14,649 bases of DNA from an uncultured Porphyromonas sp. (GTDB lineage Bacteria; Bacteroidota; Bacteroidia; Bacteroidales; Porphyromonadaceae): assembly GCA_943912835.1 (NCBI GenBank), contig CALTVJ010000048.1:1-14649 (forward strand), read 5' to 3'. Each line of letters begins with the position of its first letter. The first letter of the stretch is position 1. Both the position numbers and the translations under genes were made by a program. Positions 7,338-14,307 of the stretch are shown here, in pieces. Below the pieces are notes generated by a model. It ran no database searches. It was not told where the DNA came from and saw nothing but the letters and a program-made list of their open reading frames with translations.

Positions 7338-7380
7338 AATCAAGGCTAGAGATTACATTTCGTAATGACTAGCCTTGATT
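7338..7380 (-). terminator. Terminator downstream of the 7407-8039 gene
   Basis: A perfect 12-bp stem (AATCAAGGCTAG, 7338-7349, with 7369-7380) is extended inward by ATTAC/GTAAT around an ATTTC loop. It lies 26 bases after the stop of the upstream minus-strand gene. The exit sequence on the minus strand, TTTCTTTGTG, is U-rich but not a pure run. Confidence 0.8.
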
Positions 7381-7406
7381 GATTAATCTATTATGTTGGA
7401 GGTTTC

Positions 7407-8039
7407 TTATTCCCAGTTACCTGTTAGTTTCACCTCTTCAAGAGATCCGATCTTTAGACCTGCGTAAGCCTTAGCTTTGGCTGCTACTTCACGCTTTTTC
7501 TGCTCCAAACGTTCCTTATCTAGGTCACTAAGGTAAGCCTCAAAAGGAATCACAGCTTGCATAACAGATACGTTTACTGTGTCCTTACCGATCTCCTGTT
7601 GCAAATAAGCCGTATCGATAGTAATCTTATTGCCTGTATTCAAGATATTGAAAAGCGTAGTGATATCTGTACCATCCTTAATAAGCGAGTCCTTGGCAGA
7701 TACCCAAACAGTATCACGGCGGATAAGTCCCTTAGCCACAGCCTGCGCTTCTGTAAGTCCTTGCTCACGCATAGCTTCGGTCACTTCACCTTCAGCTTTC
7801 ACATAAAACAGCTTGCCACTCTCCAAAAACGCCACAAGTTCTTCGGCTGTAGCATAGCGACCATAACGCTCACCAAAAGCATCTTGGTAAGTCGCAATTT
7901 TTTTGAGTTGCTTCTGTAGAATCGCTTCACGAGCTTCTTGCTCTCTGTCAAACACTACAGGGTCGTACACGCTCTTAACCGTTACATAGCCTAGGGCGAG
8001 GAGCACAACTACCACAAGCCCCGTGAATACTTTGTTCAT
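7407..8039 (-). CDS. Membrane-anchored periplasmic protein of unknown function
   Basis: The 210-residue product has an N-terminal hydrophobic helix (about 4-21, TGLVVVVLLALGYVTVK). A charged helix follows (about 28-52, rich in E, K and Q), then an alpha/beta-looking domain with FGERYGRYATAEELVAFLESG (55-75), and a charged coiled-coil-like tail (175-192). One N-terminal helix followed by a YxxAFGxRYGxY-like stretch recalls pseudopilin or pilin architecture, but no prepilin cleavage site (G before a phenylalanine) is seen. I know similar uncharacterised proteins from Bacteroidales but no established function. It is monocistronic as far as visible, with a terminator downstream and a -7 box upstream, and sits between ompA and the helicase. 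It probably works in the envelope, facing the periplasm. Confidence 0.8.
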   Translation of the reverse strand: MNKVFTGLVVVVLLALGYVTVKSVYDPVVFDREQEAREAILQKQLKKIATYQDAFGERYGRYATAEELVAFLESGKLFYVKAEGEVTEAMREQGLTEAQAVAKGLIRRDTVWVSAKDSLIKDGTDITTLFNILNTGNKITIDTAYLQQEIGKDTVNVSVMQAVIPFEAYLSDLDKERLEQKKREVAAKAKAYAGLKIGSLEEVKLTGNWE

Positions 8040-8091
8040 GTCGTATTTTAGTATTATGTTCTTATTTTACTCAAAAATCAGTTTATAGCCT

Positions 8092-8099
8092 CAAAGATA
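8092..8099 (-). promoter_or_regulatory. Probable -7 box for the 7407-8039 gene
   Basis: The minus strand reads TATCTTTG, a perfect TAnnTTTG, 52 bases upstream of the ATG at 8039. No TTG is seen at the expected -33 position. The same 96-base gap must also hold the start of the divergent helicase gene, for which TAAGTTTT (8101-8108, plus) is the only, imperfect, candidate. Confidence 0.5.
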
Positions 8100-8135
8100 A
8101 TAAGTTTTCTCTAAAAGTTGTATTTTAGTTAAAGA

Positions 8136-9587
8136 ATGACAAACTACAAATTAAGCCCGGAGCAAATATTAGAACGTATGCCATTTGCTCCGACAAGAGG
8201 TCAGGAGGAAGCTATACAGCTTTTTTGTGAGTATATTAATAACCCTAATAACCACACCATATTCCTACTCAAAGGTTATGCTGGGACAGGCAAAACAGCC
8301 CTCATCGAAGCCATCTATCTAGCTGTCGAAGAGCTAGGTTTTCAGATCGAGCTACTGGCCACAACAGGGCGTGCAGCCAAAGTGCTGTCAAATGCGACAA
8401 ATAGGAAAGCTAGCACCATACACAGACGTATCTATCGAGCTACTGCCGCCTTGGTCGAAGAAGGGGGAGCCTTCCGACTAAACAAAGGCGCAAAAGCCAC
8501 GCTCTTTGTTGTCGATGAAGCCTCAATGATCTCCACAAGCAGTGGCGAATATACCCCCTTTGGATCAGGTAATTTGTTGGACGACCTACTAGAGTTTGTT
8601 TACAACGAAGAGGGAAACAAACTCATTTTTATAGGAGATGAAGCTCAGCTACCTCCTGTCGGACAGAGTGAGAGTGAAGCCCTCTCTAGCACCTACCTCC
8701 ACACACGCTACGGACTACAAACCTACGAAACAAACCTAGACGAAGTAGTACGTCAGCAAAACGATAGCGGGATCCTATCACTTGCCACACAGCTACGAGA
8801 AACCCTCGAAGCGTACAAACACTACGAAGCAGGACAAGAGATTCCTCTACACTTAGACCTAAGTCCCTACAAAGATGTTAGAGCCCTAGAGTATGACGAA
8901 CTTATTGATAGTCTAGACTCGGCATACCGTCGCTATGGTCGGGACAATGTCTTGATGATTAGCCCCAGCAACAAACGCACACTTGAGCACAACCAAGGTA
9001 TAAGAGGACGTGTGCTTGAGTACGAAGACAAGCTCGTACGAGGTGAGCAACTCATCGTAGCACGCAACAATTACTACTACGCACAGCGCAGAGACAAAGG
9101 AGACTTCATCGCCAATGGAGAGATCGTTGAGCTCTTACATATCTACAAATACCACGACATCTATGGGCTACAATTTGCCGATGCTAGCATCTACCTCCCA
9201 GAGCGAGACGATGAGCTGGATGTACGTCTGCTCATCTCGGGACTAGAGGACGAGAAAGGACAACGCAGCTATGAGGAGCGTCTAGAGCTATATAATGCCT
9301 TGGCTTACGACTATCAAATAGGCTCAGGCTCAGGCATCGTCGACACGCGCCGTGCCATACGCCGTGACCCTTATTGGGGAGCCCTTGAGGTCAAATACGG
9401 CTATGCCGTGACAGCTCACAAGGCACAAGGAGGACAATGGCCCTGCATCTTTATAGACTTGGGACTAATTGGCTTCTTGCCACTAGACATCGCAATGATA
9501 CGCTGGCTCTACACCGCCGTAACTCGTGGCACAGAGCAGGTGTACTTCATCAATACCCCGCAGGCTCTACTCGGCAATACGCAGTAA
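8136..9587 (+). CDS. RecD-like superfamily 1 DNA helicase (AAA family ATPase)
   Basis: This 483-residue ATP-dependent DNA helicase belongs to the RecD/Dda branch of superfamily 1. Motifs in order are a Q-motif-like FAPTRGQEEAI (17-27), Walker A GYAGTGKT (47-54), motif Ia ATTGRAAKVL (75-84), Walker B VVDEASM (125-131, D127-E128), motif III GDEAQLPPVGQ (167-177), VVRQ (204-207), motif V TAHKAQGGQW (426-435) and motif VI YTAVTRG (459-465) with the arginine finger. It is much shorter than full RecD2, lacking its long N-terminal extension, and no recB or recC partner is nearby. Members presumably act in recombination or DNA repair. The start ATG at 8136 is preceded by an A-rich stretch without a Shine-Dalgarno site, normal for this phylum. 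It converges on the lipoprotein gene across a shared terminator. Confidence 0.92.
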   Translation: MTNYKLSPEQILERMPFAPTRGQEEAIQLFCEYINNPNNHTIFLLKGYAGTGKTALIEAIYLAVEELGFQIELLATTGRAAKVLSNATNRKASTIHRRIYRATAALVEEGGAFRLNKGAKATLFVVDEASMISTSSGEYTPFGSGNLLDDLLEFVYNEEGNKLIFIGDEAQLPPVGQSESEALSSTYLHTRYGLQTYETNLDEVVRQQNDSGILSLATQLRETLEAYKHYEAGQEIPLHLDLSPYKDVRALEYDELIDSLDSAYRRYGRDNVLMISPSNKRTLEHNQGIRGRVLEYEDKLVRGEQLIVARNNYYYAQRRDKGDFIANGEIVELLHIYKYHDIYGLQFADASIYLPERDDELDVRLLISGLEDEKGQRSYEERLELYNALAYDYQIGSGSGIVDTRRAIRRDPYWGALEVKYGYAVTAHKAQGGQWPCIFIDLGLIGFLPLDIAMIRWLYTAVTRGTEQVYFINTPQALLGNTQ

Positions 9588-9601
9588 AGTAACCAGTAAA
9601 A

Positions 9602-9647
9602 AAACATAGCGCAAAAGAACTTTAATAGGTTCTCTTGCGCTATGTTT
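9602..9647. terminator. Bidirectional terminator between helicase and lipoprotein genes
   Basis: A 13-bp stem (AAACATAGCGCAA, 9602-9614, with 9635-9647) encloses AGAAC/GTTCT around a TTTAATAG loop. As run on one side and Ts on the other, so it can serve the helicase (plus, stop 9587) and the lipoprotein gene (minus, stop 9674). Confidence 0.85.
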
Positions 9648-9673
9648 AGTTTGATGCTATATGGATCTACTGA

Positions 9674-10936
9674 TTATCTCAAAACAGAGTTGATGAAGTA
9701 GGTATAACCCTCCTTATACTTACTTGTTGACACCATCACGCCTCCTGTATTATTAGGGCTACCATATTGGTTTTTATGCTCCGTCAAATAAATTGGAGAA
9801 TTGCTCCTTGCATCTGTCGGTGATACATTGGCGTAATGATTATACAAATATGGCTGTATTAATGTCTCTGAAACTTGGTTTTGACTTCTCGTAATCCAGA
9901 AAAAGACATAACGGGCACCTCCTTGGGCAATAGTAATAGGGTAAGGTTTCTGAAAACTAGAGCCCGTAGAGTGATAATGAAGACCCCCTCCGATTTCATC
10001 TATAACACGTACCCCCTGCTGAATGTCCGTCATGCTAGCCTCTGTAATAGGCTGATCATATAAGCGTTTTACATTATTGAGATAACCCATCGTTTGTTTT
10101 TCACCACCCCGATAAGGCGTATAAAAGAAGGTCTGGAAAGTATAGTCACTCGATGACTGGTTGCTGATCTTCAACCTCATAACAGAGCCGAGAGGCTGGA
10201 AGCGAAGCTTTTGCAGAGCATCGGGGTACTCTGGGCGCTTAGCATCCGCACCTGGCTGAGTATGCCCCTCCTTGTAATAGAACTGTACCTTCGTCCATGG
10301 TGTCTCCATCGGGAAAGGTAAAGAGATACGTGAATATTGGTTATACGACGAACGAATACGATTAACAGAACTAATCGTAATAAACGACTCCGTTTGATCT
10401 GTTATATCATAGATATAGTCATGGCAATGGTGCACATACGTTGGCGCAGAGACTGGAAGCGCAGTCCCACCAATAACGCCCTTCATATACCAATCATTAG
10501 CATTGTCGTCGGTAAACTTAGTACGCACCTCCTTCAGCTCTGTAAAAGGTAGATATAGAGATTTCTCTCCTGCTATATCCATGAAAAGTTGTTCGTACAC
10601 GAGCGCATTTGTCTTTTTATTCTTGAAGAATACGTGTACAGGTACCTTGTGTACCTCCGTTTTACCAACCTTGTTGTTATTTATGAGGTTACTAGCCGTC
10701 TCATTCTTGATACGTAGCAAATTGATTTTCATGAGTTTCTTATCTCCCTCTAGGTCATAGCTCATGAGACGTGCGTCATCACCAAGCTGTAGATCTTCAA
10801 GATCCACACTGAGAGACAAGCCAAAGGTCTTAGCTTGTTTTTCAGCCTTAGGCTCTAGGCTAGGTTCATCGCTCTTGCTACAAGACACGGTAACGAGTGC
10901 AGTAGACAATAGCAAAGTATGCCAAAGTTTTTTCAT
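9674..10936 (-). CDS. Surface or outer-membrane lipoprotein of unknown function
   Basis: This 420-residue protein has a lipoprotein signal peptide: MKK, a hydrophobic core and the lipobox VTVSC, with the lipidated Cys at 19. The mature start CSKSDEPSLEP places acidic residues soon after a lysine, as in export signals that send Bacteroidota lipoproteins to the cell surface. The rest is polar, Tyr- and Asn-rich and beta-prone (KVPVHVFFKNKK, KVQFYYKEG, RYVFFWITRSQ), compatible with beta-sandwich domains such as those of fimbrillin-like or adhesin lipoproteins. I see no diagnostic motif, so that is only a guess. It lies 39 bases downstream of a small minus-strand gene and probably shares its transcript. 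A role as adhesin, fimbrial accessory protein or binding protein is possible; none is established. Confidence 0.85.
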   Translation of the reverse strand: MKKLWHTLLLSTALVTVSCSKSDEPSLEPKAEKQAKTFGLSLSVDLEDLQLGDDARLMSYDLEGDKKLMKINLLRIKNETASNLINNNKVGKTEVHKVPVHVFFKNKKTNALVYEQLFMDIAGEKSLYLPFTELKEVRTKFTDDNANDWYMKGVIGGTALPVSAPTYVHHCHDYIYDITDQTESFITISSVNRIRSSYNQYSRISLPFPMETPWTKVQFYYKEGHTQPGADAKRPEYPDALQKLRFQPLGSVMRLKISNQSSSDYTFQTFFYTPYRGGEKQTMGYLNNVKRLYDQPITEASMTDIQQGVRVIDEIGGGLHYHSTGSSFQKPYPITIAQGGARYVFFWITRSQNQVSETLIQPYLYNHYANVSPTDARSNSPIYLTEHKNQYGSPNNTGGVMVSTSKYKEGYTYFINSVLR

Positions 10937-10975
10937 TGTAATCTAAATTTTAATAAATAATAATTTGTTTTACTA

Positions 10976-11158
10976 TTAGGGTCTCTCCCAAGTTCCCCAA
11001 TCTTCGTCGTCCCCTTCTTGCCAGTCAGAGAAATCAGCTCCAAGGCTTAACGAATTAAGGAGAGGTAAGCCCCCTTTAATATATAAAACCTCAGCGCATG
11101 GCTCTTCGTAGAGCCTCTTGCTTTTAACAACCGTTTTCATTTTATTTATATTCAACAT
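10976..11158 (-). CDS. Small acidic, Trp-rich protein of unknown function
   Basis: The frame encodes 60 residues. An internal ATG at 11140 (residue 7) would give 54 residues starting MKTVVKSKRLYEEP and is preceded by the A/T-rich ATATAAATAAA favoured before Bacteroidota starts, so it may be the true start. The sequence falls into a basic N-terminus, a middle YEEPCAEVLYIKGG, a SLSLGADFS stretch, and an acidic tail with three tryptophans, DWQEGDDEDWGTWERP. There is no signal peptide or membrane helix. The YxxPxxEVL...LLxS layout resembles short unnamed proteins I recall from Bacteroidales. Evidence for a real gene is the -7 box at 11204-11211, the 39-base spacing to the lipoprotein gene and the lack of any alternative use of the region. 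Function is unknown. Confidence 0.65.
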   Translation of the reverse strand: MLNINKMKTVVKSKRLYEEPCAEVLYIKGGLPLLNSLSLGADFSDWQEGDDEDWGTWERP

Positions 11159-11203
11159 TAATTGATCTTAACAAATTATCAAGTTTTCGGAGTAATATTC
11201 GTA

Positions 11204-11211
11204 CAAATATA
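11204..11211 (-). promoter_or_regulatory. -7 box of the small protein/lipoprotein operon
   Basis: The minus strand reads TATATTTG, a perfect TAnnTTTG, 45 bases before the ATG at 11158 and 63 before the one at 11140. No TTG lies at the expected -33 distance, so the promoter is only half supported. The rest of the 11159-11384 gap is AT-rich. It contains an 8-base inverted repeat (AAAGACGA 11297-11304 / TCGTCTTT 11364-11371) upstream of the plus-strand gene, for which I found no convincing promoter. Confidence 0.5.
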
Positions 11212-11384
11212 GCAATTTTGATACAATTACGTAGGTTTAACTGTAAAAAACCATTTACATATATTCCTCTCAGATTATTCATTTGACCTCAGCAACAAAG
11301 ACGATGCGATTCAACCAAATACACATAGAAAAGGTTTATTGGACAAAGAGACACTTATAGACTTCGTCTTTAATCAGTTATAAT

Positions 11385-12968
11385 ATGCAAGAAATACAAG
11401 TGCGTGTAAGCCCCGAAGTGGCTGCACAAGATGCCTTGCTACGCCTCAGCGTAGCCCGTACACTGCAGATGCCCTCCGAGCAGATACAGTCCCTACAAAT
11501 CCGTAAACATAGTATTGATGCTCGCCATAGGCGCATCATGATTAATCTCACGATCGCCGTCTACGAGCAAGGCGAGGTCGTACCCATAGACGACTTCTCT
11601 GACCTAGTTTATCCCGAGGTGCACTCTGCCCCCAGCGTTGTCGTCGTAGGAGCTGGTCCTTGCGGACTCTTTGCTGCACTGAGCCTCATTGAGTTGGGGC
11701 TACGCCCTATCTTAGTAGAGCGAGGGGTTGATGTCCTAACGCGTCGCAGACACATCTCAGAGCTACACAAGTCGGGCGTCGTATCCCCCGAGAGCAATTA
11801 CAGCTATGGAGAGGGGGGTGCTGGTGCGTTCTCCGATGGTAAGCTCTACACCCGTAGCAAGAAACGTGGCAGTGTCACCAAAGTCTTGCGCACATTCTGC
11901 AAATTTGGTGCAGACCCCAAGATCCTCGCAGAGGCACACCCGCACATCGGGACAGATAAGCTCCCGATGATTATCAAGCGCATGAGAGAGCAAATCATCG
12001 CTTCGGGAGGCGAGGTACACTTCTCTACCCGCATGGACGAGCTGCTTGTTGAGGGTGACACAGTGCGTGGCATACGCACGCAAACGGGCAAAGAGTTTAT
12101 CGGCCCCGTGATCCTTGCCACAGGGCACTCCGCCCGTGACGTCTACCGTTATCTACACAAACAGGGCATCCTACTAGAGGCAAAACCCATTGCCGTGGGC
12201 GTACGTCTAGAGCATCCTCAGAGCCTCATCGACCAGATACGTTATCAAAATCCAGAAGGACGAGGCAAGTGGCTTCCCGCTGCCGAATATGTCTACAAAG
12301 CACAAGTACGTCAGCGTGGTGTATATAGCTTCTGTATGTGCCCTGGTGGATTCGTGGTACCAGCCTCTACGGATACTCATCAAACGGTCGTTAATGGTAT
12401 GTCTCCTGCCAACCGTGGCAGTAAATGGGCGAACTCGGGTATGGTCGTAGAGCTACGTCCAGAAGACATCAACGCCTCGGGGATCTTCGTACAAGATAAA
12501 ACATCTCCACTAGCACTGATGCAGTGGTGCGAAGAGTACGAACGACTCAGCTACGAAGCAGCCAATCAGAGCCTTCGTGCTCCGTCACAACGTCTGACGG
12601 ACTTCGTTCGTGGCGTGGCGTCATCAGATGCTCCAAGTACTTCATACAATCTAGGCCTGACACCAGGCAATATGCATGAGTGGATGCCTAGCTTTGTGGC
12701 TGAGCGTCTGCGAGAAGGCTTCGTAGCTTTCGAGCGCATGACCAAAGGCTTCATTACCGAAGAAGCCCAGCTCATTGGTGTGGAGAGTCGCACCTCGTCA
12801 CCAGTACGCATTCCTCGCTTTGTGGAGGGCGAATACGCCTACCAACACCTAGAGTTCAAAGGGCTGTACCCAGCAGGTGAAGGGGCGGGATATGCTGGTG
12901 GGATTGTTTCGGCTGCCATTGATGGTGAGAATGCTGCCAAGGCTCTTGCCGAACAGATGAAACGATAA
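11385..12968 (+). CDS. FAD-dependent dehydrogenase (COG2509-type NAD(P)/FAD oxidoreductase)
   Basis: This 527-residue cytosolic flavoprotein has a family-typical N-terminal domain of about 80 residues (VRVSPEVAAQDALLRL...) before the Rossmann FAD-binding motif VVVVGAGPCGLFAALS (85-100), with E112 of LVERG as the ribose-binding acid. Next come SYGEGGAGAFSDGKL (140-154), ILATGHSARDVY near residue 250, a Cys-containing FCMCPGGFVVPAS near 315-325, and the C-terminal FAD segment PAGEGAGYAGGIVSAAIDG (496-514). Members are widespread uncharacterised 'NAD-utilising dehydrogenases'; the substrate is unknown. Length and motif order are normal, so the gene looks intact. It stands alone on the plus strand and is followed by a long GC-rich non-coding stretch that may form its 3' untranslated region. 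Confidence 0.9.
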   Translation: MQEIQVRVSPEVAAQDALLRLSVARTLQMPSEQIQSLQIRKHSIDARHRRIMINLTIAVYEQGEVVPIDDFSDLVYPEVHSAPSVVVVGAGPCGLFAALSLIELGLRPILVERGVDVLTRRRHISELHKSGVVSPESNYSYGEGGAGAFSDGKLYTRSKKRGSVTKVLRTFCKFGADPKILAEAHPHIGTDKLPMIIKRMREQIIASGGEVHFSTRMDELLVEGDTVRGIRTQTGKEFIGPVILATGHSARDVYRYLHKQGILLEAKPIAVGVRLEHPQSLIDQIRYQNPEGRGKWLPAAEYVYKAQVRQRGVYSFCMCPGGFVVPASTDTHQTVVNGMSPANRGSKWANSGMVVELRPEDINASGIFVQDKTSPLALMQWCEEYERLSYEAANQSLRAPSQRLTDFVRGVASSDAPSTSYNLGLTPGNMHEWMPSFVAERLREGFVAFERMTKGFITEEAQLIGVESRTSSPVRIPRFVEGEYAYQHLEFKGLYPAGEGAGYAGGIVSAAIDGENAAKALAEQMKR

Positions 12969-13012
12969 GGCGCAAACAAACGGCAAGCGTCCAGACCTTG
13001 CGCCCACTGCCC

Positions 13013-13025
13013 GTGCGGCTCGCAC
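13013..13025. repeat. Triloop hairpin GTGCG-GCT-CGCAC
   Basis: A 5-bp stem with a three-base loop has the same arms as the hairpin at 272-284 but a different loop. It sits 27 bases before the second copy of the 45-base repeat. CCCACTGCCCGTGCG at 13003-13017 recurs with one change at 13367-13381. Confidence 0.5.
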
Positions 13026-13052
13026 CTCGGGGGCGTGGGGGCTGAAGATTTA

Positions 13053-13097
13053 CGTAAGCTGAGCACAGAGCCGAGTTTACTCGAGCTATGCCGAGGC
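13053..13097 (+). repeat. 45-base dispersed intergenic repeat, copy 2
   Basis: This is the same-strand partner of 141-185, 40/45 identical with five transitions and no gaps. The changes turn CTCGGG into CTCGAG and one GCCGAG into GCTGAG, shortening the alternative hairpins to CGAG/CTCG but keeping both possible. A 9-bp GC-rich stem (13035-13043/13122-13130) encloses the copy, unrelated in sequence to the stem around copy 1. Confidence 0.75.
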
Positions 13098-13136
13098 GAG
13101 CAAACGTGCAAGGATTGAGCAAGCCCCCACAAGCGA

Positions 13137-13170
13137 ATCGTTTAGCATCACTTTCGCAACGATATTTTTT
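13137..13170 (+). terminator. Possible terminator for the plus-strand transcript from 11385
   Basis: ATCGTT (13137-13142) pairs with AACGAT (13158-13163), followed directly by ATTTTTT. GCGAA/TTCGC (13133-13137/13153-13157) is a competing stem. The stem is short, but the U-run is good. If real, it gives the dehydrogenase mRNA a structured 3' tail of about 200 bases containing the repeat. Confidence 0.5.
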
Positions 13171-13183
13171 ATTGCTTCTTAAT

Positions 13184-13228
13184 CATTAGAAAAAGGGGGC
13201 TTCTTTTCGGAAGTCCCCTTTTCTAATG
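13184..13228. terminator. Long near-perfect hairpin, probable bidirectional terminator
   Basis: CATTAGAAAA (13184-13193) pairs with TTTTCTAATG (13219-13228). After one bulged A the stem continues GGGG/CCCC, a G-T wobble, and CTTC/GAAG around a TTTTCG loop, about 19 bp in all. A-tracts and T-tracts lie inside the base of the stem. It lies between the converging dehydrogenase and ispE genes and can serve both. Confidence 0.65.
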
Positions 13229-13272
13229 CTAGGGAAAAAGACGACAGCCCTAAATCCCTCAAGCAACGATCC

Positions 13273-13321
13273 TGTGGGGGCTGATTGCGCCCCCACACCC
13301 CGCAAGGCGTGAGGCACGCCT
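13273..13321. repeat. Two adjacent GC-rich hairpins
   Basis: TGTGGGGGC/GCCCCCACA (13273-13281/13289-13297, 7-base loop) is a 9-bp stem. Its left arm repeats GTGGGGGCTGA found at 13035-13045. AGGCGTG-AGG-CACGCCT (13305-13321) is a 7-bp stem with a three-base loop. Confidence 0.55.
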
Positions 13322-13395
13322 GCCAAGATGTGGTGTTCAAGAGTTGACGTTTCTCGCTATGTTAGCCCCACTGCCTGTGCGAGGCACGCCTGCCA
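13311..13395 (+). repeat. Direct repeat of a 15-mer, 70-base period
   Basis: GAGGCACGCCTGCCA occurs at 13311-13325 and 13381-13395, exactly 70 bases apart start to start. Each copy supplies the right arm of a short hairpin with the sequence just before it. Confidence 0.65.
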
Positions 13396-13416
13396 GTTGG
13401 GATAACGCAACTTTTA

Positions 13417-14250
13417 CTAAGGCATCGCCCCTTGCCATACAAAAGTGTCTGACGAGAAGGTAGCAAGCTCCTCTGGCATGAGACGCCTATCAAAGAAGCC
13501 GTACAACGCAGCTCCAGAGCCCGTCATGCTCGCATAAATCGCCCCTAAGTCATAGAGTTTGCTTTTGAGGATTGCTAATTCGGGATAAATCGGAAAAAGG
13601 CTATCTTCAAAATCGTTGTGTAGCAAATCGCGCCAACAACTCATCGGCTGATTAACGACCTCCTCAACACGCAGGCTATGCCCCCCAATACGTCGAAGCC
13701 CTCGGAAGGCTTCGGCTGTCGCTATATGTAGACGAGGCTTAACGACAACAAGATGATAGGGAGAAAAATCTAAGTTGGGCGCAGGGCTAAATACTTCACC
13801 GATCCCCCCAACAAGCTGTGCCTGATTACGTATGAAGAAAGGGCAATCCGCTCCAAGACTGAGGGCTATGCGCTCCAAATCGTCATCCGTAAGGGTTAGA
13901 GCGAAGAGATCACGTACTGCCTTGAGAGTAAAACTAGCATCGGCAGAACCTCCACCCATACCAGCCCCCGAGGGGATTTGCTTTTTCAGACAGAGCAACA
14001 CTCTCGGGAAGTCACACTCTGCACGCAGAGCCCGTACAGCCTTGAGTACCAAGTTATCGCTATGCACCCCCGTATCAATAGAGCCCAAGACCTGCAAGTC
14101 GTCGTCGGCTCCATCTGTACGCTCCATCACCTCAAGCACATCACACAGCGGTATCGGCAAGAAAAGTGAATCAAGTAAATGATAGCCATCAGTTCGCTTG
14201 GAAACGATCTGTAAGCCTAAATTGATTTTTGCATTGGGAAATACGATCAT
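13417..14250 (-). CDS. ispE: 4-diphosphocytidyl-2-C-methyl-D-erythritol kinase (IspE)
   Basis: IspE phosphorylates the 2-hydroxyl of 4-diphosphocytidyl-2-C-methyl-D-erythritol with ATP, a cytosolic step of the non-mevalonate (MEP) isoprenoid pathway. It belongs to the GHMP kinase superfamily. The 277 residues carry PNAKINLGL (5-13, with the substrate-site lysine K8), DGYH (21-24), the glycine-rich ATP loop PSGAGMGGGSADA (93-105), SLGADCPFF (131-139) with catalytic D135, and the C-terminal MTGSGAALYGFF (242-253). Length is typical. The frame stays open to 14352, but the family begins at MIVFPNAKIN and the extension would run through the tRNA terminator, so 14250 is the start. No other MEP-pathway gene is nearby. 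No clear promoter box was found; a hairpin lies at 14279-14307 in the upstream region. Confidence 0.95.
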   Translation of the reverse strand: MIVFPNAKINLGLQIVSKRTDGYHLLDSLFLPIPLCDVLEVMERTDGADDDLQVLGSIDTGVHSDNLVLKAVRALRAECDFPRVLLCLKKQIPSGAGMGGGSADASFTLKAVRDLFALTLTDDDLERIALSLGADCPFFIRNQAQLVGGIGEVFSPAPNLDFSPYHLVVVKPRLHIATAEAFRGLRRIGGHSLRVEEVVNQPMSCWRDLLHNDFEDSLFPIYPELAILKSKLYDLGAIYASMTGSGAALYGFFDRRLMPEELATFSSDTFVWQGAMP

Positions 14251-14278
14251 AAATACACTACCATGTAGCCAAGATGCC

Positions 14279-14307
14279 CATGTGACTGTAGCTGTGTACA
14301 GCACATG
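14279..14307 (-). promoter_or_regulatory. Hairpin or inverted repeat in front of ispE
   Basis: CATGTG (14279-14284) pairs with CACATG (14302-14307) and, after one bulged A, CTGTA (14286-14290) pairs with TACAG (14297-14301), leaving a GCTGTG loop. It sits 28 bases upstream of the ispE ATG and just past the tRNA terminator. It could be a leader hairpin, an operator-like inverted repeat or chance. Confidence 0.35.

Larger units (their letters stand above)
12969..13416. other. 448-base GC-rich non-coding region with many hairpins
   Basis: No gene is supported here. It holds GGCGCAA/TTGCGCC (12969-12975/12998-13004), GTGCG-GCT-CGCAC (13013-13025), the 45-base repeat (13053-13097) enclosed by GTGGGGGCT/AGCCCCCAC (13035-13043/13122-13130), a plus-strand terminator-like stem (13137-13170), and a long hairpin (13184-13228). 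Further along are TGTGGGGGC/GCCCCCACA (13273-13281/13289-13297), AGGCGTG-AGG-CACGCCT (13305-13321) and a repeated 15-mer (13311-13325, 13381-13395). CCCACTGCCYGTGCG also occurs twice (13003-13017, 13367-13381). The region looks built from short repeats. Confidence 0.6.

Noticed and set aside
11297..11371. Inverted repeat AAAGACGA/TCGTCTTT as a riboswitch or large hairpin before the dehydrogenase gene
   Set aside because: Eight bases separated by 59 is weak evidence in AT-rich DNA, and no known riboswitch pattern is present.
12839..13132. Two overlapping minus-strand frames over the end of the dehydrogenase gene and the repeat
   Set aside because: They are mostly antisense to a well-supported gene and continue into repeat-rich DNA; there is no promoter and no recognisable protein.
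12969..13416. CRISPR array or insertion-sequence remnant in the repeat-rich gap
   Set aside because: The repeats are not regularly spaced around unique spacers, and no transposase fragment, terminal inverted repeat pair or target duplication could be seen.
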